Part shown: piece by piece, positions 1 to 11,555 of the stretch
Numbering within the stretch: the stretch's first letter is position 1
How the letters are laid out: the number at the start of each line of letters is the position of its first letter
Source: Streptomyces sp. G-G2
GTDB taxonomy: Bacteria > Actinomycetota > Actinomycetes > Streptomycetales > Streptomycetaceae
Assembly: GCF_030063135.1 (NCBI RefSeq)
Contig: NZ_JASISO010000044.1
Location: 1-64,000, forward strand
Length of the DNA stretch: 64,000 nt
Direction of reading: 5' to 3'
The notes under the pieces: generated by a model
Told to the model about the DNA's origin: nothing
Seen by the model: only the letters and a program-made list of their open reading frames with translations
The model's database searches: none
Translations under genes and position numbers: made by a program

Positions 1-38
1 CCTCTCCCCCTCTCCCCCAGCCAGAAGGTCCCACGTAC

Positions 39-1424
39 GTGCGCATGCTCGCCAGACGCCTCCTGCTCCCCGGCCTCACCACCCTGGCGCTCACCGCCAC
101 CGGCTGCTCGACCGCCACCCCCACCGGCGCGGCGGCTCCCACACCCGCGACCGCTCCGTCACCGGCGGCCGACGGCGCCCAGCGGCTGGAGGTGGCCGCC
201 GCGCCGCAGGGCGCTCCCGCGCCGACGGCTGTGGGCCGCGCCGGCGCCGGGCGGGGAGCCCCGACGAAGTCCTCACTGAAGGTCGCCTCCTACGACCGGC
301 AGACCCGACGAGCCGTCATATCCGATACCCGGCAAGCACCTTCGGCGCCGGGTCACTCCCCCGCGCCCGCCCCACCCGTCGCCGTGGGCGACGTCGTCGC
401 CAGCGCACCGGCTCCGGGCGCCCCCGACGGACTCCTCGCGAAGGTCACCGAGGTCGGCCGGAAGACCTCCCTCGGCACCGAGGTCCAGACGGCCCCCACG
501 ACCCTGTCCGCCGTGCTCGACGCCGACAAGGCGGACGGCAGGGTCCCCGTCGACCCGGCGTCGGTCACGGTCGAGCCCCTGATGAAGGGCGTCACCTTCT
601 CCTGGGCCAGGAGCCAGGGGGCCCGGTTCGGGCCCCAGGGCGCCACGCTGCCCCTGGGCAGCCTGCGGCTCGATGTGACCGCGCCCGTCGACACCGCCCC
701 GGACGCCCCCGTGCAGGCCGCCGCCTCGGTCTCCGGTTTCGTCCAGCTCGCGCCCACCGTGGAGTTCTCGTACGACGGTTCGGGCGGCTCCGGCCCGCGC
801 TCGGCCTTCCTCGGCATGAGCGGTGTCTGGTCCTCGCAGTGGAGCCTCAAGGGCCGCGCCGCCGCGAGTACGGGCGCCCCCCGGCGGATCCCGTTCGCGA
901 AGCTGCACAGCGCTCCGGTCATCCAGGTGGGTCCGGTCCCCGTCGTCGTCGACCTCGACCTGACCGTCTACGTCCAGGTCGAGGCCGACGGGCGCGTCAC
1001 CCTCGATGTCCGGCAGGACGTCAAGGGCGACTTCCGCGTCGGCGGCGCCTACGCGACGGGCCCGGGCTGGACCCCGGTCAGCACCTCGAACGTCCACAGC
1101 ACACCGGTGACGAGCGAGGTCACCGCCGCGGGCCGGATCAAGGGCGCGCTCGGCGCCGAGGCCTCCGTGGGGCTGTACGGGGCCGTCGGCGTCTCCGCCG
1201 ACTTCGCTCCCTACCTGCGCGGCGAGGCCGACGCCAAGGCGTCCGCCGCCACCGGCGGCGCGGCCTCCGCGCACGCGGCCTGGGCGCTGTACGGCGGCTT
1301 CGGCCTCAGCGGCCAGCTGCACGCGCAGCTGTCCCTCTTCGGGACGCCGGTCTTCGAACGCCGGATCCCGCTGGGCGCCCTCACCCGCGAGTGGCCCCTC
1401 GTGAGCGGCCGGACCAAAAGCTAG
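39..1424 (+). CDS. Putative secreted lipoprotein of unknown function
   Basis: The protein has 461 residues. The N-terminus has two arginines, a hydrophobic stretch and a lipobox-like end (ATGC, Cys23), so export and lipid anchoring at the outer face of the membrane is likely. A Pro/Ala-rich, probably disordered stretch follows up to about residue 110. The rest is rich in beta-type sequence with many Val, Thr and Gly, and has no catalytic motif I recognise. The start is GTG at 39, but ATG at 45 is equally possible; an AGAAGG ribosome site lies just upstream. The function is unknown, and no neighbour suggests one because the next gene is about 200 bases away. Confidence 0.75.
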   Translation: MRMLARRLLLPGLTTLALTATGCSTATPTGAAAPTPATAPSPAADGAQRLEVAAAPQGAPAPTAVGRAGAGRGAPTKSSLKVASYDRQTRRAVISDTRQAPSAPGHSPAPAPPVAVGDVVASAPAPGAPDGLLAKVTEVGRKTSLGTEVQTAPTTLSAVLDADKADGRVPVDPASVTVEPLMKGVTFSWARSQGARFGPQGATLPLGSLRLDVTAPVDTAPDAPVQAAASVSGFVQLAPTVEFSYDGSGGSGPRSAFLGMSGVWSSQWSLKGRAAASTGAPRRIPFAKLHSAPVIQVGPVPVVVDLDLTVYVQVEADGRVTLDVRQDVKGDFRVGGAYATGPGWTPVSTSNVHSTPVTSEVTAAGRIKGALGAEASVGLYGAVGVSADFAPYLRGEADAKASAATGGAASAHAAWALYGGFGLSGQLHAQLSLFGTPVFERRIPLGALTREWPLVSGRTKS

Positions 1425-1627
1425 TGCCGCGCAGGGCCTTCCGCCCCCGTGGACCAACGGCGGATGCCGCTCCTGGGTGAGACGGTTCGGGCCGTCCCCG
1501 ACAATCCGCACGGAACGGGTCAGGAATGGAGAAGCGGTTCCGGCCACGCAGCCCGTAGCGTTTCCGAACGAGCCAGGCGCCGCCGCCGCAGACCGCGGGG
1601 GCGGCGCCGCCCGACGGAGGAGACACG

Positions 1628-4018
<2,391 letters not shown>

Positions 4019-4320
4019 CCGGCGGCTCCGCGCGGAGCGGTTCAGGAGGTGGTGGCCGACGAGGACCACGACCGCGTCGCCGGGCGTGAACAGGTCTCCG
4101 CTCGGGGCGCCCCGCACCCCGGGCGCGCCGAACGTCGGAGCGCCCTCCGGGGACGGCCGGAAGGCGGGCGCCGCCGCGTTCCCGCGGTCCGGCACCCCCC
4201 CGAACCCAGGACCGTCCCGGCCCCCGGTTTCCCCTCCGCGCCCCCGGTACCGGCACGACAGCGCACACGGCCGGACCCGCCTCCCGCCGTGCGGGCCGGG
4301 ACCCGCAGTGCGCGCGGCCC
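4019..4320. other. Intergenic gap between convergent genes
   Basis: About 300 bases separate the ends of the UvrA-like gene and the convergent ABC ATPase gene. Short reading frames here are arginine/proline-rich shadows without ribosome sites, so I call no gene. A short GCTCC/GGAGC hairpin at about 4025-4038 may contribute to termination. I see nothing else. Confidence 0.5.
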
Positions 4321-6369
4321 TCAGAGCACCTCCCGTACCTCCGGGAAGTGGCACGACGCCACGTGGTCGGCCGCGTGGGACGTCGGTTGCGGTTCGTCGG
4401 TCGCGCACCGCTGCCGCTGCCGCGGATCCAGTCGTACGTAAACCGGGCAGCGCCCCCGGAACCGGCAGCCCTCGTAGCGCCGGGTGGGACTCGGCGGGTC
4501 GCCGACCAGCAGGATCCGGCCGCGCTGCCGCTCGCGCTCGCGTTCCGGGTCGGGCAGCGGCACGGCGGAGAGCAGCGCCTGCGTGTAGGGGTGGCGGGGG
4601 CGCTCGAAGACGTCCTCGACGGTCCCCGCCTCGACGGTCCGCCCGAGGTAGACGACGCTGACCCGGTCCGCGATGTGCCGTACGACGGACAGGTCGTGCG
4701 AGACGAAGAGGTACGCGAGCCCCAGCTCGGCCTTGAGCCCGCGCAGCAGGTTCAGCACGCCCGCCTGTACGGACACGTCCAGGGCCGAGACGGGTTCGTC
4801 GAGGACGAGCAGCTTCGGTCCGACGGAGAGCGCCCTGGCGATCCCGACGCGCTGGCGTTGCCCGCCGGAGAACTCGTGCGGGAAGCGTTCGGCCGCCGCC
4901 CGGTCGAGCCCGACCTGTTCGAGCAGCTCCGGTACCCGCCGGGCGGCGCTCGCCCGGTCGGCTCCCTGCGCGCGCAGGGGCTCGGCGATGATGTCGCCGA
5001 CCGGCATCCGGGGGTCGAGGCTGGCCATGGGATCCTGGAAGACGATCTGCACCTGCCCCCGCAGGGCTCGGCGTTCGGCCCTGCCCAGCGTGGCCGGGGT
5101 CTTCCCGAAGAGTTCGACCGCGCCGCCTTCGGGCCGCGCGAGGTGGAGCAGTTCGAAGAGGGTGGTGGACTTGCCGGAGCCCGACTCGCCCACCAGCGCC
5201 AGGGTTTCACCCGCGCGGATCTCCAGGTCCACCCCGTCCACGGCGTGCACGGTTCCCACCCGCCGTTTGAAGGCGGCCCCCTTGAGCACGGGGAAGGTCT
5301 TGACGAGACCGGTCACCTTCAACACCGTGTCACCGGCGGCCTGTCGCGGGACCTCCGGGATGTCGGGCACGGGGTAGACGTCCAGGACCCCGAGCCCCTT
5401 CTCGCCGATCTCACCGGAGCGGACGCAGGCGGCGGAGTGACCGCCGCCGTCCAGGGTCCGCAGCCGCGGGACCTCGGCCGTGCAGCGCTCCTGCGCCATC
5501 GGGCAGCGCGGCGCGAAGGCGCAGCCCGCGCCCACCTGTCCCGCCGCCGGGGGCGAACCGGGGATGGGGACCAGCGCGCCGCCCGCCGTGTCCAGCCGGG
5601 GTACGGCCCCGATCAGTCCCATCGTGTAGGGCATCGAGGGCCGCCCGAACACCTCGGACGCCGTCCCCGTCTCCACGATCCGCCCCGCGTACATCACCGC
5701 GACCCGGTCCGCCGTGCCCGCGATCACCCCCAAGTCGTGGCTGACCAGGACCAGCGCCGCCCCGGTCTCCCGCTGGGCCGTGCGCAGTACGTCGAGGACC
5801 TGGGCCTGGATGGTGACGTCCAGGGCCGTCGTCGGCTCGTCGGCCAGGAGTACGTCGGGATCGTTGGCCATGGCCATCGCGATCATCGCCCGCTGGCGCA
5901 TCCCGCCCGAGAACTCGTGCGGGAACGCCTGGGCCCGGACCCCGGGTTCGGGTATCCCGACCAGGTCGAGGAGTTCCACGGCCCGGGCCCGAGCCCGGGC
6001 CCGGGAGACGTCCTGGTGGGCGCGTACCGCCTCGGCGATCTGGTCCCCGATCCGGTAGACGGGGGTGAAGGCCGACAGCGGGTCCTGGAACACCATCCCG
6101 ATCCGCTGCCCGCGCACCGCCGTCAGCGCGGTGTCCGAAGCGCCGACCAGTTCGGTGGGGCCGAGCCGCACGGAGCCCCGTACGGCGGCGTTCGCCGGAA
6201 GGAGGCCGAGCATCGCGAGCGCGGTCGCGGACTTGCCGGACCCCGACTCCCCGACCAGGCCGAGGACTTCACCGCGAGCCAGGGAGAAACTGACCCCGCG
6301 CACGGCGGGCAGCCCGTCGAAGTCGACCTCCAGGTCCTCGACGGTCAGGACCGCGGGTGCGGCGCTCAT
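4321..6369 (-). CDS. Fused double ATPase of a dipeptide/oligopeptide-type ABC importer
   Basis: The 682-residue protein is a DppD-DppF-type fusion that powers peptide or related solute uptake at the cytoplasmic face. NBD1 has Walker A GESGSGKSAT near residue 40, signature FSGGMRQRA and Walker B LLADEPTTALD. NBD2 has GESGSGKSTT near residue 393, FSGGQRQRVGIARAL and LVLDEPVSALD. Each half ends in the Cys-containing oligopeptide-transporter C-terminal motif (CAFAPRCP, CRFRGRCP). Its start overlaps the stop of the upstream permease as ATGA, so the two are translationally coupled. The order permease, permease, ATPases forms one operon. The exact substrate cannot be read from the sequence. Confidence 0.93.
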   Translation of the reverse strand: MSAAPAVLTVEDLEVDFDGLPAVRGVSFSLARGEVLGLVGESGSGKSATALAMLGLLPANAAVRGSVRLGPTELVGASDTALTAVRGQRIGMVFQDPLSAFTPVYRIGDQIAEAVRAHQDVSRARARARAVELLDLVGIPEPGVRAQAFPHEFSGGMRQRAMIAMAMANDPDVLLADEPTTALDVTIQAQVLDVLRTAQRETGAALVLVSHDLGVIAGTADRVAVMYAGRIVETGTASEVFGRPSMPYTMGLIGAVPRLDTAGGALVPIPGSPPAAGQVGAGCAFAPRCPMAQERCTAEVPRLRTLDGGGHSAACVRSGEIGEKGLGVLDVYPVPDIPEVPRQAAGDTVLKVTGLVKTFPVLKGAAFKRRVGTVHAVDGVDLEIRAGETLALVGESGSGKSTTLFELLHLARPEGGAVELFGKTPATLGRAERRALRGQVQIVFQDPMASLDPRMPVGDIIAEPLRAQGADRASAARRVPELLEQVGLDRAAAERFPHEFSGGQRQRVGIARALSVGPKLLVLDEPVSALDVSVQAGVLNLLRGLKAELGLAYLFVSHDLSVVRHIADRVSVVYLGRTVEAGTVEDVFERPRHPYTQALLSAVPLPDPERERERQRGRILLVGDPPSPTRRYEGCRFRGRCPVYVRLDPRQRQRCATDEPQPTSHAADHVASCHFPEVREVL

Positions 6370-7319
6370 CGTCGTCCTCCTTCGGCCGTGGGGGCGGACG
6401 CGCGGCGCGGCGCCCGGCGCGCGGCGCGCCGGGACGTCGGGTCGAGCGCGTCCCGCAGCCCGTCCCCGACCAGGTTCACCGCGAGCACGAAGACGATCAG
6501 CAGCGCGGCCGGGAAGAAGAACATCCAGGGGTAGGTGACCGCCGCCCCGGTGGTGCTCGCGATGAGCGTGCCGAGCGAGACGTCCGGAGCCTGTACGCCG
6601 AACCCGAAGTAGGAGAGCGCGGTCTCACTCATCACCGCCCCGCCGACCGCGATCGTCGCGTCGATGATGAGGAACGAGGCGATGTTGGGCAGGACGTGCC
6701 GCCAGATGATCCGGAGCGGCCCCACCCCCATGTACACGGCCGCCTTGACGAACTCCCGCTCCTTGAGCGACAGCGTCATCGACCGGACCACCCGCGCCGT
6801 GATCATCCATCCGAACACGGCGAGCAGCCCGACGAACGCGACCCAGCCGCCGTTCCGCAGCCGGGGCGAGATGATCGCGATGATCAGGAACGAGGGGAAG
6901 ACGAGCAGCAGGTCGACGAAGAACATCAGCAGCCGGTCCGGCCAGCCGCCGAAGTACCCGGCGCAGGCGCCCACCAGTGAGGCCAGCACCGTCGAGAAGA
7001 GCGCCACCAACAGCCCGATGAGCAGCGACTTCTGGAGTCCGCGCACGGTCTGCGCGAAGACGTCCTGGCCGATCCGGTTGGTGCCCCACCAGTGCGCGGC
7101 GCCGGGTCCGGACCGCAGCGCGGTGTAGTCGATGTGGCTGTAGTCCCAGGGGCTGACGAGCGGCCCGGCGAAGGCGAGCAGGAAGAGCAGCAGCAGGACT
7201 GCGGCGCCGGCCGGGGCGCTGCGGCCCCGCAGGAACCGGCGCAGTACGACGGTGGTGCGCCCGGCCGGGCGGGCGGTGCCCGCCGCGCCCGGGACGCTGT
7301 TCTCGATCACGGCGGTCAT
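6366..7319 (-). CDS. ABC importer permease, DppC/OppC type
   Basis: This 317-residue inner-membrane permease has about six hydrophobic segments. The cytoplasmic EAA loop that contacts the ATPase lies around residues 185-205 (the region ending in RHVLPNIASFL). The N-terminal extension and the WGTNRIGQDVF motif are typical of DppC/OppC. It is the second gene of the operon: 24 bases after the DppB-type permease and overlapping the ATPase start by four bases. The role follows from the family; the transported solute is unknown. Confidence 0.92.
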   Translation of the reverse strand: MTAVIENSVPGAAGTARPAGRTTVVLRRFLRGRSAPAGAAVLLLLFLLAFAGPLVSPWDYSHIDYTALRSGPGAAHWWGTNRIGQDVFAQTVRGLQKSLLIGLLVALFSTVLASLVGACAGYFGGWPDRLLMFFVDLLLVFPSFLIIAIISPRLRNGGWVAFVGLLAVFGWMITARVVRSMTLSLKEREFVKAAVYMGVGPLRIIWRHVLPNIASFLIIDATIAVGGAVMSETALSYFGFGVQAPDVSLGTLIASTTGAAVTYPWMFFFPAALLIVFVLAVNLVGDGLRDALDPTSRRAARRAPRRASAPTAEGGRR

Positions 7320-7343
7320 GGTCGGGGTTCTCCGGTGGGTGCG

Positions 7344-8327
7344 TCAGGCATTGCGGATGCGCGGGTCGAGCGCGGCGTGCAGTACGTCGGCGAGGAAGCC
7401 GGACAGGAGCACCATCACGGCGGCGAACACATTGACGGCGACGACCGAGTTGACGTCGTTCTTGCCGATGGAGGAGATGAACCACTCGCCCATGCCGTGC
7501 CAGCCGAAGATCGTCTCGGTGAAGGTGGCGCCGGTGAACAGGGCCAGGAATCCGTAACTGAAGTACGTCGACATGGGGATCAGGGCGGTGCGCAGGCCGT
7601 GCTTGAGCAGTACCGTCCGGCGCCGCAGTCCCTTGGCGGCGGCGGTGCGAAGGTAGTCCGAGCCGAGTACGTCCAGCATGGTCGAGCGCTGGTAGCGGCT
7701 GTACCCGGCGATCGCGCCGAGGGCGATGGAGATGGTGGGCAGCAGCAGGTGGACGCCCCGGTCCTTGGCCACCGCCCAGAACCCGGAGTCGACGCCGGGG
7801 GTCTTCTCCCCGGTGAACTGGATGACGTCCGTTCCGGTCTTCTCGTTGAACCAGATCGCGCCGATCTTCAGCAGAACGGCCAGCAGGAACACGGGAGTCG
7901 AGAGCAGCGCGAACGAGGCGATGGTCATCGCCCGGTCGGCCGGGCGGTACTGGCGTACGGCCGTCCAGGCCCCCGCGAGCACCCCGAGCACGGTGCCGGC
8001 GATCGTACCGAGCAGCAGCAGCCGCAGGCTGACCCCGATCCGCCGCCCGAACTCGGCGCCCACCGGGGTTCCGTCGATGGTCTGCCCGAGGTCGCCGCGC
8101 ACCGCGTGCCCGGCCCAGGAGGTGAACCGGGAGAGCAGCGGGGTGCGGTCATTGACGCCGAGGGCGGTGAGGTGGTGGTCCACGGACGCCGCGGACAGGG
8201 GGGGCTGGCGGCCCTCGTAGTACGCGCGGGGGTCGAGGGCGTAGGAGGCGAGCAGGTACGAGAGGAGGACGGCGGCCAGTAACAGCACGGCGTAGTAGCC
8301 GAGCCGCTTGGCCAGGTAGGCGGCCAC
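7344..8327 (-). CDS. ABC importer permease, DppB/OppB type
   Basis: This 327-residue permease starts with a GTG and the typical membrane-anchored N-terminus (KRLGYYAVLLL). It continues with a periplasmic-type loop of about 60 residues and further membrane segments. The EAA-like loop is near residues 225-245 (LLKHGLRTALIPMS), and the ending LADVLHAALDPRIR is typical of the DppB family. It is first in the operon and faces away from the binding-protein gene, so the intergenic region at 8328-8593 must serve both directions. Confidence 0.92.
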   Translation of the reverse strand: MAAYLAKRLGYYAVLLLAAVLLSYLLASYALDPRAYYEGRQPPLSAASVDHHLTALGVNDRTPLLSRFTSWAGHAVRGDLGQTIDGTPVGAEFGRRIGVSLRLLLLGTIAGTVLGVLAGAWTAVRQYRPADRAMTIASFALLSTPVFLLAVLLKIGAIWFNEKTGTDVIQFTGEKTPGVDSGFWAVAKDRGVHLLLPTISIALGAIAGYSRYQRSTMLDVLGSDYLRTAAAKGLRRRTVLLKHGLRTALIPMSTYFSYGFLALFTGATFTETIFGWHGMGEWFISSIGKNDVNSVVAVNVFAAVMVLLSGFLADVLHAALDPRIRNA

Positions 8328-8376
8328 GGGTGGGGACCTCCGCAGTGCTCGTGATCCGCAAGGGATTCGTCGGAAG

Positions 8377-8502
8377 AACGTGATTCCCAGGGGTCACTTG
8401 GGTATCACTGCCGCGGCGGCTCAACAGGTCCGGTTCATCGGCGTGTTGATCATCTTGGCCGTTGTTTGTTGCGGACATGCAAAAAAAACATAACGTGATT
8501 CC
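8377..8502. promoter_or_regulatory. Divergent control region with an 11-base direct repeat
   Basis: AACGTGATTCC occurs exactly twice in the same orientation, at 8377-8387 and 8492-8502, between the divergent permease operon and the binding-protein gene. A possible promoter toward the binding protein is TTGTTG at 8466-8471, 17 bases, then CATAAC at 8489-8494, overlapping an A-tract. The repeat is directly visible; its role as a regulator site and the promoter assignment are inference. Confidence 0.35.
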
Positions 8503-8593
8503 AGCAGCCCTCCCTCGGGAGCGCAAGATCTCCTACGGTCGGCGCAGTCTGCGGCCTCGATCAGGCCGCCTCGAAAACGGAGGACGTATCCCG

Positions 8594-10282
8594 ATGCGCA
8601 GAACCACGCTCATCGCCCTGGCCGCAGCCGTCTCGGCCACCCTGACGGTGTCCGCCTGCGACTCCTCCGGGACGGACGCGAAGCCCGCGGCCAAGGAAGC
8701 GGCGCCCGCGGTCGACGGGCAGAGCACCAACGCCCAGCCGGTGAGCGCCCTCAAACAGGGCGGCTCCGTCAAGATCGCCATCGACCAGTGGATCACGCAG
8801 TACAACGTGAACCAGGTCGACGGGCAGCAGGGCGACGCCGCGGAGATCGCGCGGACCGTGCTGCCGCACCTCTTCTACGCCGACGCCAAGGGCGTCGGTC
8901 AGCCCAACACCGCCTTCCTCGTCTCGGCGAAGGTCGTCTCGACCAGCCCGCAGGTGGTGGAGTACCAGCTCGCCCCGAAGGCCAAGTGGTCGGACGGGAC
9001 GCCGCTGGGCTGGAAGGACTTCGAGGCGCAGTGGAAAGCGCTGAACGGCTCGGACAAGGCCTACGAGGCCGCCGACACCTCCGGCTACGACCAGATAGCG
9101 AAGGTCGAGCAGGGCGCCGACGAGCACGGCGTGAAGGTCACCTTCGACAAGCCGTACGCCGACTGGACGCGGCTCTTCGACCCGCTGTACCCGGCCGCGT
9201 ACATCGACACCCCCGAGAAGTTCAACAAGGGCTGGGGGGAGAAGGCGCCGGTCACCTCCGGTGCCTTCAAGATCGGTGCGTACGACAAGACCGCGCAGAC
9301 CATCACCTTGGTCCCCGACCCGCAATGGTGGGGCGACAAGCCCGTGCTGGACTCGATCGTCTACCGCGTCCTGGACCGCTCCGCACGCACCGAGGCCTTC
9401 CTCAACAAGGAGCTGGACGAGGCGCCCGCGCTCCTGCCCGAGGACTACAAGCGGCTGGTCAAGGACCCGACCGCGGACATCCGCCGCGGCGCCCGCTGGG
9501 ACGAGGTGCACATCACCCTCAACGCCGGACGCGGCCCGCTCCAGGACGTCAAGGTGCGCAACGCGCTCCAGGCGGCCATCGACCGCAAGGGCATCAACGC
9601 CAGCTTCGCCAAGGACCTCTCCTTCGAACTGAAGCCGCTCAACAGCCACTTCTTCATGCCGAACCAGGCGGGGTACAAGGACAACTCCAGCGAGTTCGAC
9701 ACCTACGACCCGGCGAAGGCGGGCAAGCTGCTCGAAGAGGCGGGCTGGAAGGACGCGGGCCAGGGCAAGCCGCGCACCAAGGACGGCAAGGAACTGGCTC
9801 TCGACTACACGCTGAGCGCGGGCGGTTCCTCCTCCCAGGAGGACCAGGCCCAGTTGGTGCAGCAGCAGTTGGGCGCCGTCGGCGTGAAGGTCAACATCAA
9901 CAAGGTTCCGGCGAACGACTACTTCAACAAGTTCGTGAACACCGGGAACTTCGACCTCGTCAGCTTCCGCAACGTCGACGCGGCCTACACGTCCAAGCTC
10001 ATCCCGGTTTTCCAGCAGCCCCAAGGCGCCAACCTCTTCCAGAACTTCGGCTCGGTCGGCAGCCCCCGGATCGACGACCTGCTGAAGCGGGCCGGGCAGA
10101 CCACCGACCACGCCGAGGCGCTCACGCTCTACAACGAGGCCGACGTGGAGATCTTCAAGCTCGGCCACTCCATCGAGCTGTACCAGCGGCCGGAGATCGT
10201 GGCGGCCCGCAAGGGTCTGGCGAACGACGGCGCGGTCGGACTGTCCGACGTCGACTACACCAAGGTCGGCTGGCAGAAGTAG
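8594..10282 (+). CDS. ABC transporter family 5 solute-binding lipoprotein
   Basis: The 562-residue protein is the extracellular receptor of the adjacent importer. I chose ATG 8594 because GGAGGA precedes it and because the signal peptide then begins MRRTTLIALAAAV and ends in a clean lipobox, VSAC (Cys22); longer in-frame starts add a charged tail with no function. The body has the family 5 (DppA/OppA-like) pattern, including WSDGTPL and the GxFKI...TLVPDPQWWG region. It is transcribed away from the two permeases and the fused ATPase, completing a full uptake system. Peptide uptake is the family default; the real ligand is unknown. Confidence 0.93.
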   Translation: MRRTTLIALAAAVSATLTVSACDSSGTDAKPAAKEAAPAVDGQSTNAQPVSALKQGGSVKIAIDQWITQYNVNQVDGQQGDAAEIARTVLPHLFYADAKGVGQPNTAFLVSAKVVSTSPQVVEYQLAPKAKWSDGTPLGWKDFEAQWKALNGSDKAYEAADTSGYDQIAKVEQGADEHGVKVTFDKPYADWTRLFDPLYPAAYIDTPEKFNKGWGEKAPVTSGAFKIGAYDKTAQTITLVPDPQWWGDKPVLDSIVYRVLDRSARTEAFLNKELDEAPALLPEDYKRLVKDPTADIRRGARWDEVHITLNAGRGPLQDVKVRNALQAAIDRKGINASFAKDLSFELKPLNSHFFMPNQAGYKDNSSEFDTYDPAKAGKLLEEAGWKDAGQGKPRTKDGKELALDYTLSAGGSSSQEDQAQLVQQQLGAVGVKVNINKVPANDYFNKFVNTGNFDLVSFRNVDAAYTSKLIPVFQQPQGANLFQNFGSVGSPRIDDLLKRAGQTTDHAEALTLYNEADVEIFKLGHSIELYQRPEIVAARKGLANDGAVGLSDVDYTKVGWQK

Positions 10283-10286
10283 CCCC

Positions 10287-10303
10287 GGCCGCCGGGCGCG
10301 GCC
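10287..10303 (+). terminator. Possible hairpin terminator after the binding protein
   Basis: GGCCGC and GCGGCC pair across five bases immediately after the stop codon, followed by a second GC-rich inverted segment (CCCC...GGGG). There is no T-run, as is common for Streptomyces terminators. Confidence 0.4.
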
Positions 10304-10378
10304 TCCCCGGGGTTTGGCCCGGCGCTGTGCGGGCAGCCGCGCGACAGAGGCTGACGACGCCCCGGATGGAGGCCGACC

Positions 10379-10921
10379 ATGTCGAACACCATGCTCATCA
10401 TCGTGATCGTGATCGCCGCGGTCCTGGTGTGCGCACTCGCCGTCGGGTTGTGGATGAGTTCCCGGCGACGGCATCTGCAGAACAGGTTCGGACCCGAGTA
10501 CGAGCGAACAGTCGAGGCGGAAGGAGGCCGGCTGGCCGGAGAGCGGGAGCTGCGTTCCCGGGAGGAACGGCACGCCGAGCTGGAGATCAAGGAACTGCCG
10601 GTTGAGCGGCGCCAGCAGTACGCCCAGGAGTGGAGCGGCGTCCAGGAGGGCTTCGTCGACCGGCCGGAAGGCTCCGTCGGCGAGGCCGACGAGCTGGTCA
10701 CCCGGCTGATGCGCGAGCGTGGCTACCCCACGGAGGGGTTCGGCGGACAGCTGCGCGACCTGTCGGTGGAACACGGACGGACCTTGGAGCACTACCGCGC
10801 CGCGCACGACGTGAAGGTGCGCACCAGCGCGGGACGGACGACGACGGAGGAACTCCGCGGGGCGATGGTGCACTACCGCGCGCTGTTCGAGGAGCTGCTG
10901 AGCGACCAGAGGAGCCGGTGA
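10379..10921 (+). CDS. Membrane-anchored protein of unknown function
   Basis: The 180-residue protein starts with one transmembrane segment (IIVIVIAAVLVCALAVGLW), then a basic stop-transfer sequence (RRRH) and a charged helical domain. The N-terminal segment is probably an uncleaved anchor with the helical domain in the cytoplasm. GGAGG precedes the ATG. The C-terminal part has the pattern W..VQ.GFVD.P..SV.EAD.LV followed by (L)MRERG, which recurs in the next gene. The two genes are one base apart and surely cotranscribed. I do not recognise a biochemical function. Confidence 0.8.
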   Translation: MSNTMLIIVIVIAAVLVCALAVGLWMSSRRRHLQNRFGPEYERTVEAEGGRLAGERELRSREERHAELEIKELPVERRQQYAQEWSGVQEGFVDRPEGSVGEADELVTRLMRERGYPTEGFGGQLRDLSVEHGRTLEHYRAAHDVKVRTSAGRTTTEELRGAMVHYRALFEELLSDQRSR

Positions 10922-10922
10922 C

Positions 10923-11555
10923 ATGCAGAACTACGGAGCGAGGAACGATCGGGACGCGGACCAGGATCTGGACCCGCGCCGGGATCCGGATCAGGACCGG
11001 ACCGAGGACTCGGAGCTGACCACCGAGGACATCGCCCGTCCCGCGTCGGGCGCGTCCGCGCCGTCGACCCTGCGTGCGGACGAGGAGCGGCAGGTGCCCC
11101 TCTATCCGGGCGAGGCCACCGGGCAGACCACCGCCGACGATGGCGCCGGGGGTACGGACACGGACCTCGGGAGCCGTGACGACGACCCGCTCGGCGGGCG
11201 GACCACCGGCGGCGAGGACGGCCAGGGGTTCGGCCAGGACGACGGCCGGGGCATGGCCGGCGGAGACGGACAGGCCCCGACGACGGACGAGCCGCTGCTC
11301 GGCGTCCAGGACGCCGAGGGGTACCGGAAGTCGTGGAGCGACATCCAGGGCCGGTTCGTCGACGACCCGCAGGACGCCGTCCGGTCGGCGGACAAGCTCG
11401 TCGCCGAGGTGATGCGGACCCTCGCCGAGACCTTCTCCTCCCGCAAGCAGGGACTGGAGGGTCAGTGGGACCAGGGCGAGCAGGTCGCCACCGAGGAACT
11501 GCGACTGGCGCTCCAGCAGTACCGGTCCTTCTTCAACCGGCTGCTCAACACCTGA
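10923..11555 (+). CDS. Acidic protein of unknown function sharing a domain with the preceding gene
   Basis: The 210-residue protein has an acidic, low-complexity N-terminal half rich in Asp and Gly, probably disordered to about residue 125. A helical C-terminal domain follows, with WSDIQGRFVDDPQDAV, ADKLVAEVM and QYRSFFNRLL. That domain matches the pattern of the upstream membrane protein (WSGVQEGFVDRPEGSV, ADELVTRLM, HYRALFEELL), so the pair arose from a shared domain. It starts one base after the previous stop. A 13-bp hairpin follows its stop. The function is unknown. Confidence 0.78.
   Translation: MQNYGARNDRDADQDLDPRRDPDQDRTEDSELTTEDIARPASGASAPSTLRADEERQVPLYPGEATGQTTADDGAGGTDTDLGSRDDDPLGGRTTGGEDGQGFGQDDGRGMAGGDGQAPTTDEPLLGVQDAEGYRKSWSDIQGRFVDDPQDAVRSADKLVAEVMRTLAETFSSRKQGLEGQWDQGEQVATEELRLALQQYRSFFNRLLNT

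Noticed and set aside
1425..1440. TAGTGCCGCGCAGGG after the first gene resembles the MITE end TAGTGCCGCGTCAGG
   Set aside because: Only about 14 bases match, with a one-base gap, the TAG is the stop codon of the gene, and no second end follows.
4042..4266. A 74-codon reverse-strand frame in the gap after the UvrA-like gene
   Set aside because: Arg/Pro-rich composition expected from random high-GC DNA, overlapping alternatives in other frames, no ribosome site.
8462..8593. A longer N-terminus for the solute-binding protein starting at 8462
   Set aside because: It would place 44 charged residues before a clean lipoprotein signal peptide and has no ribosome site; 8594 has GGAGGA.
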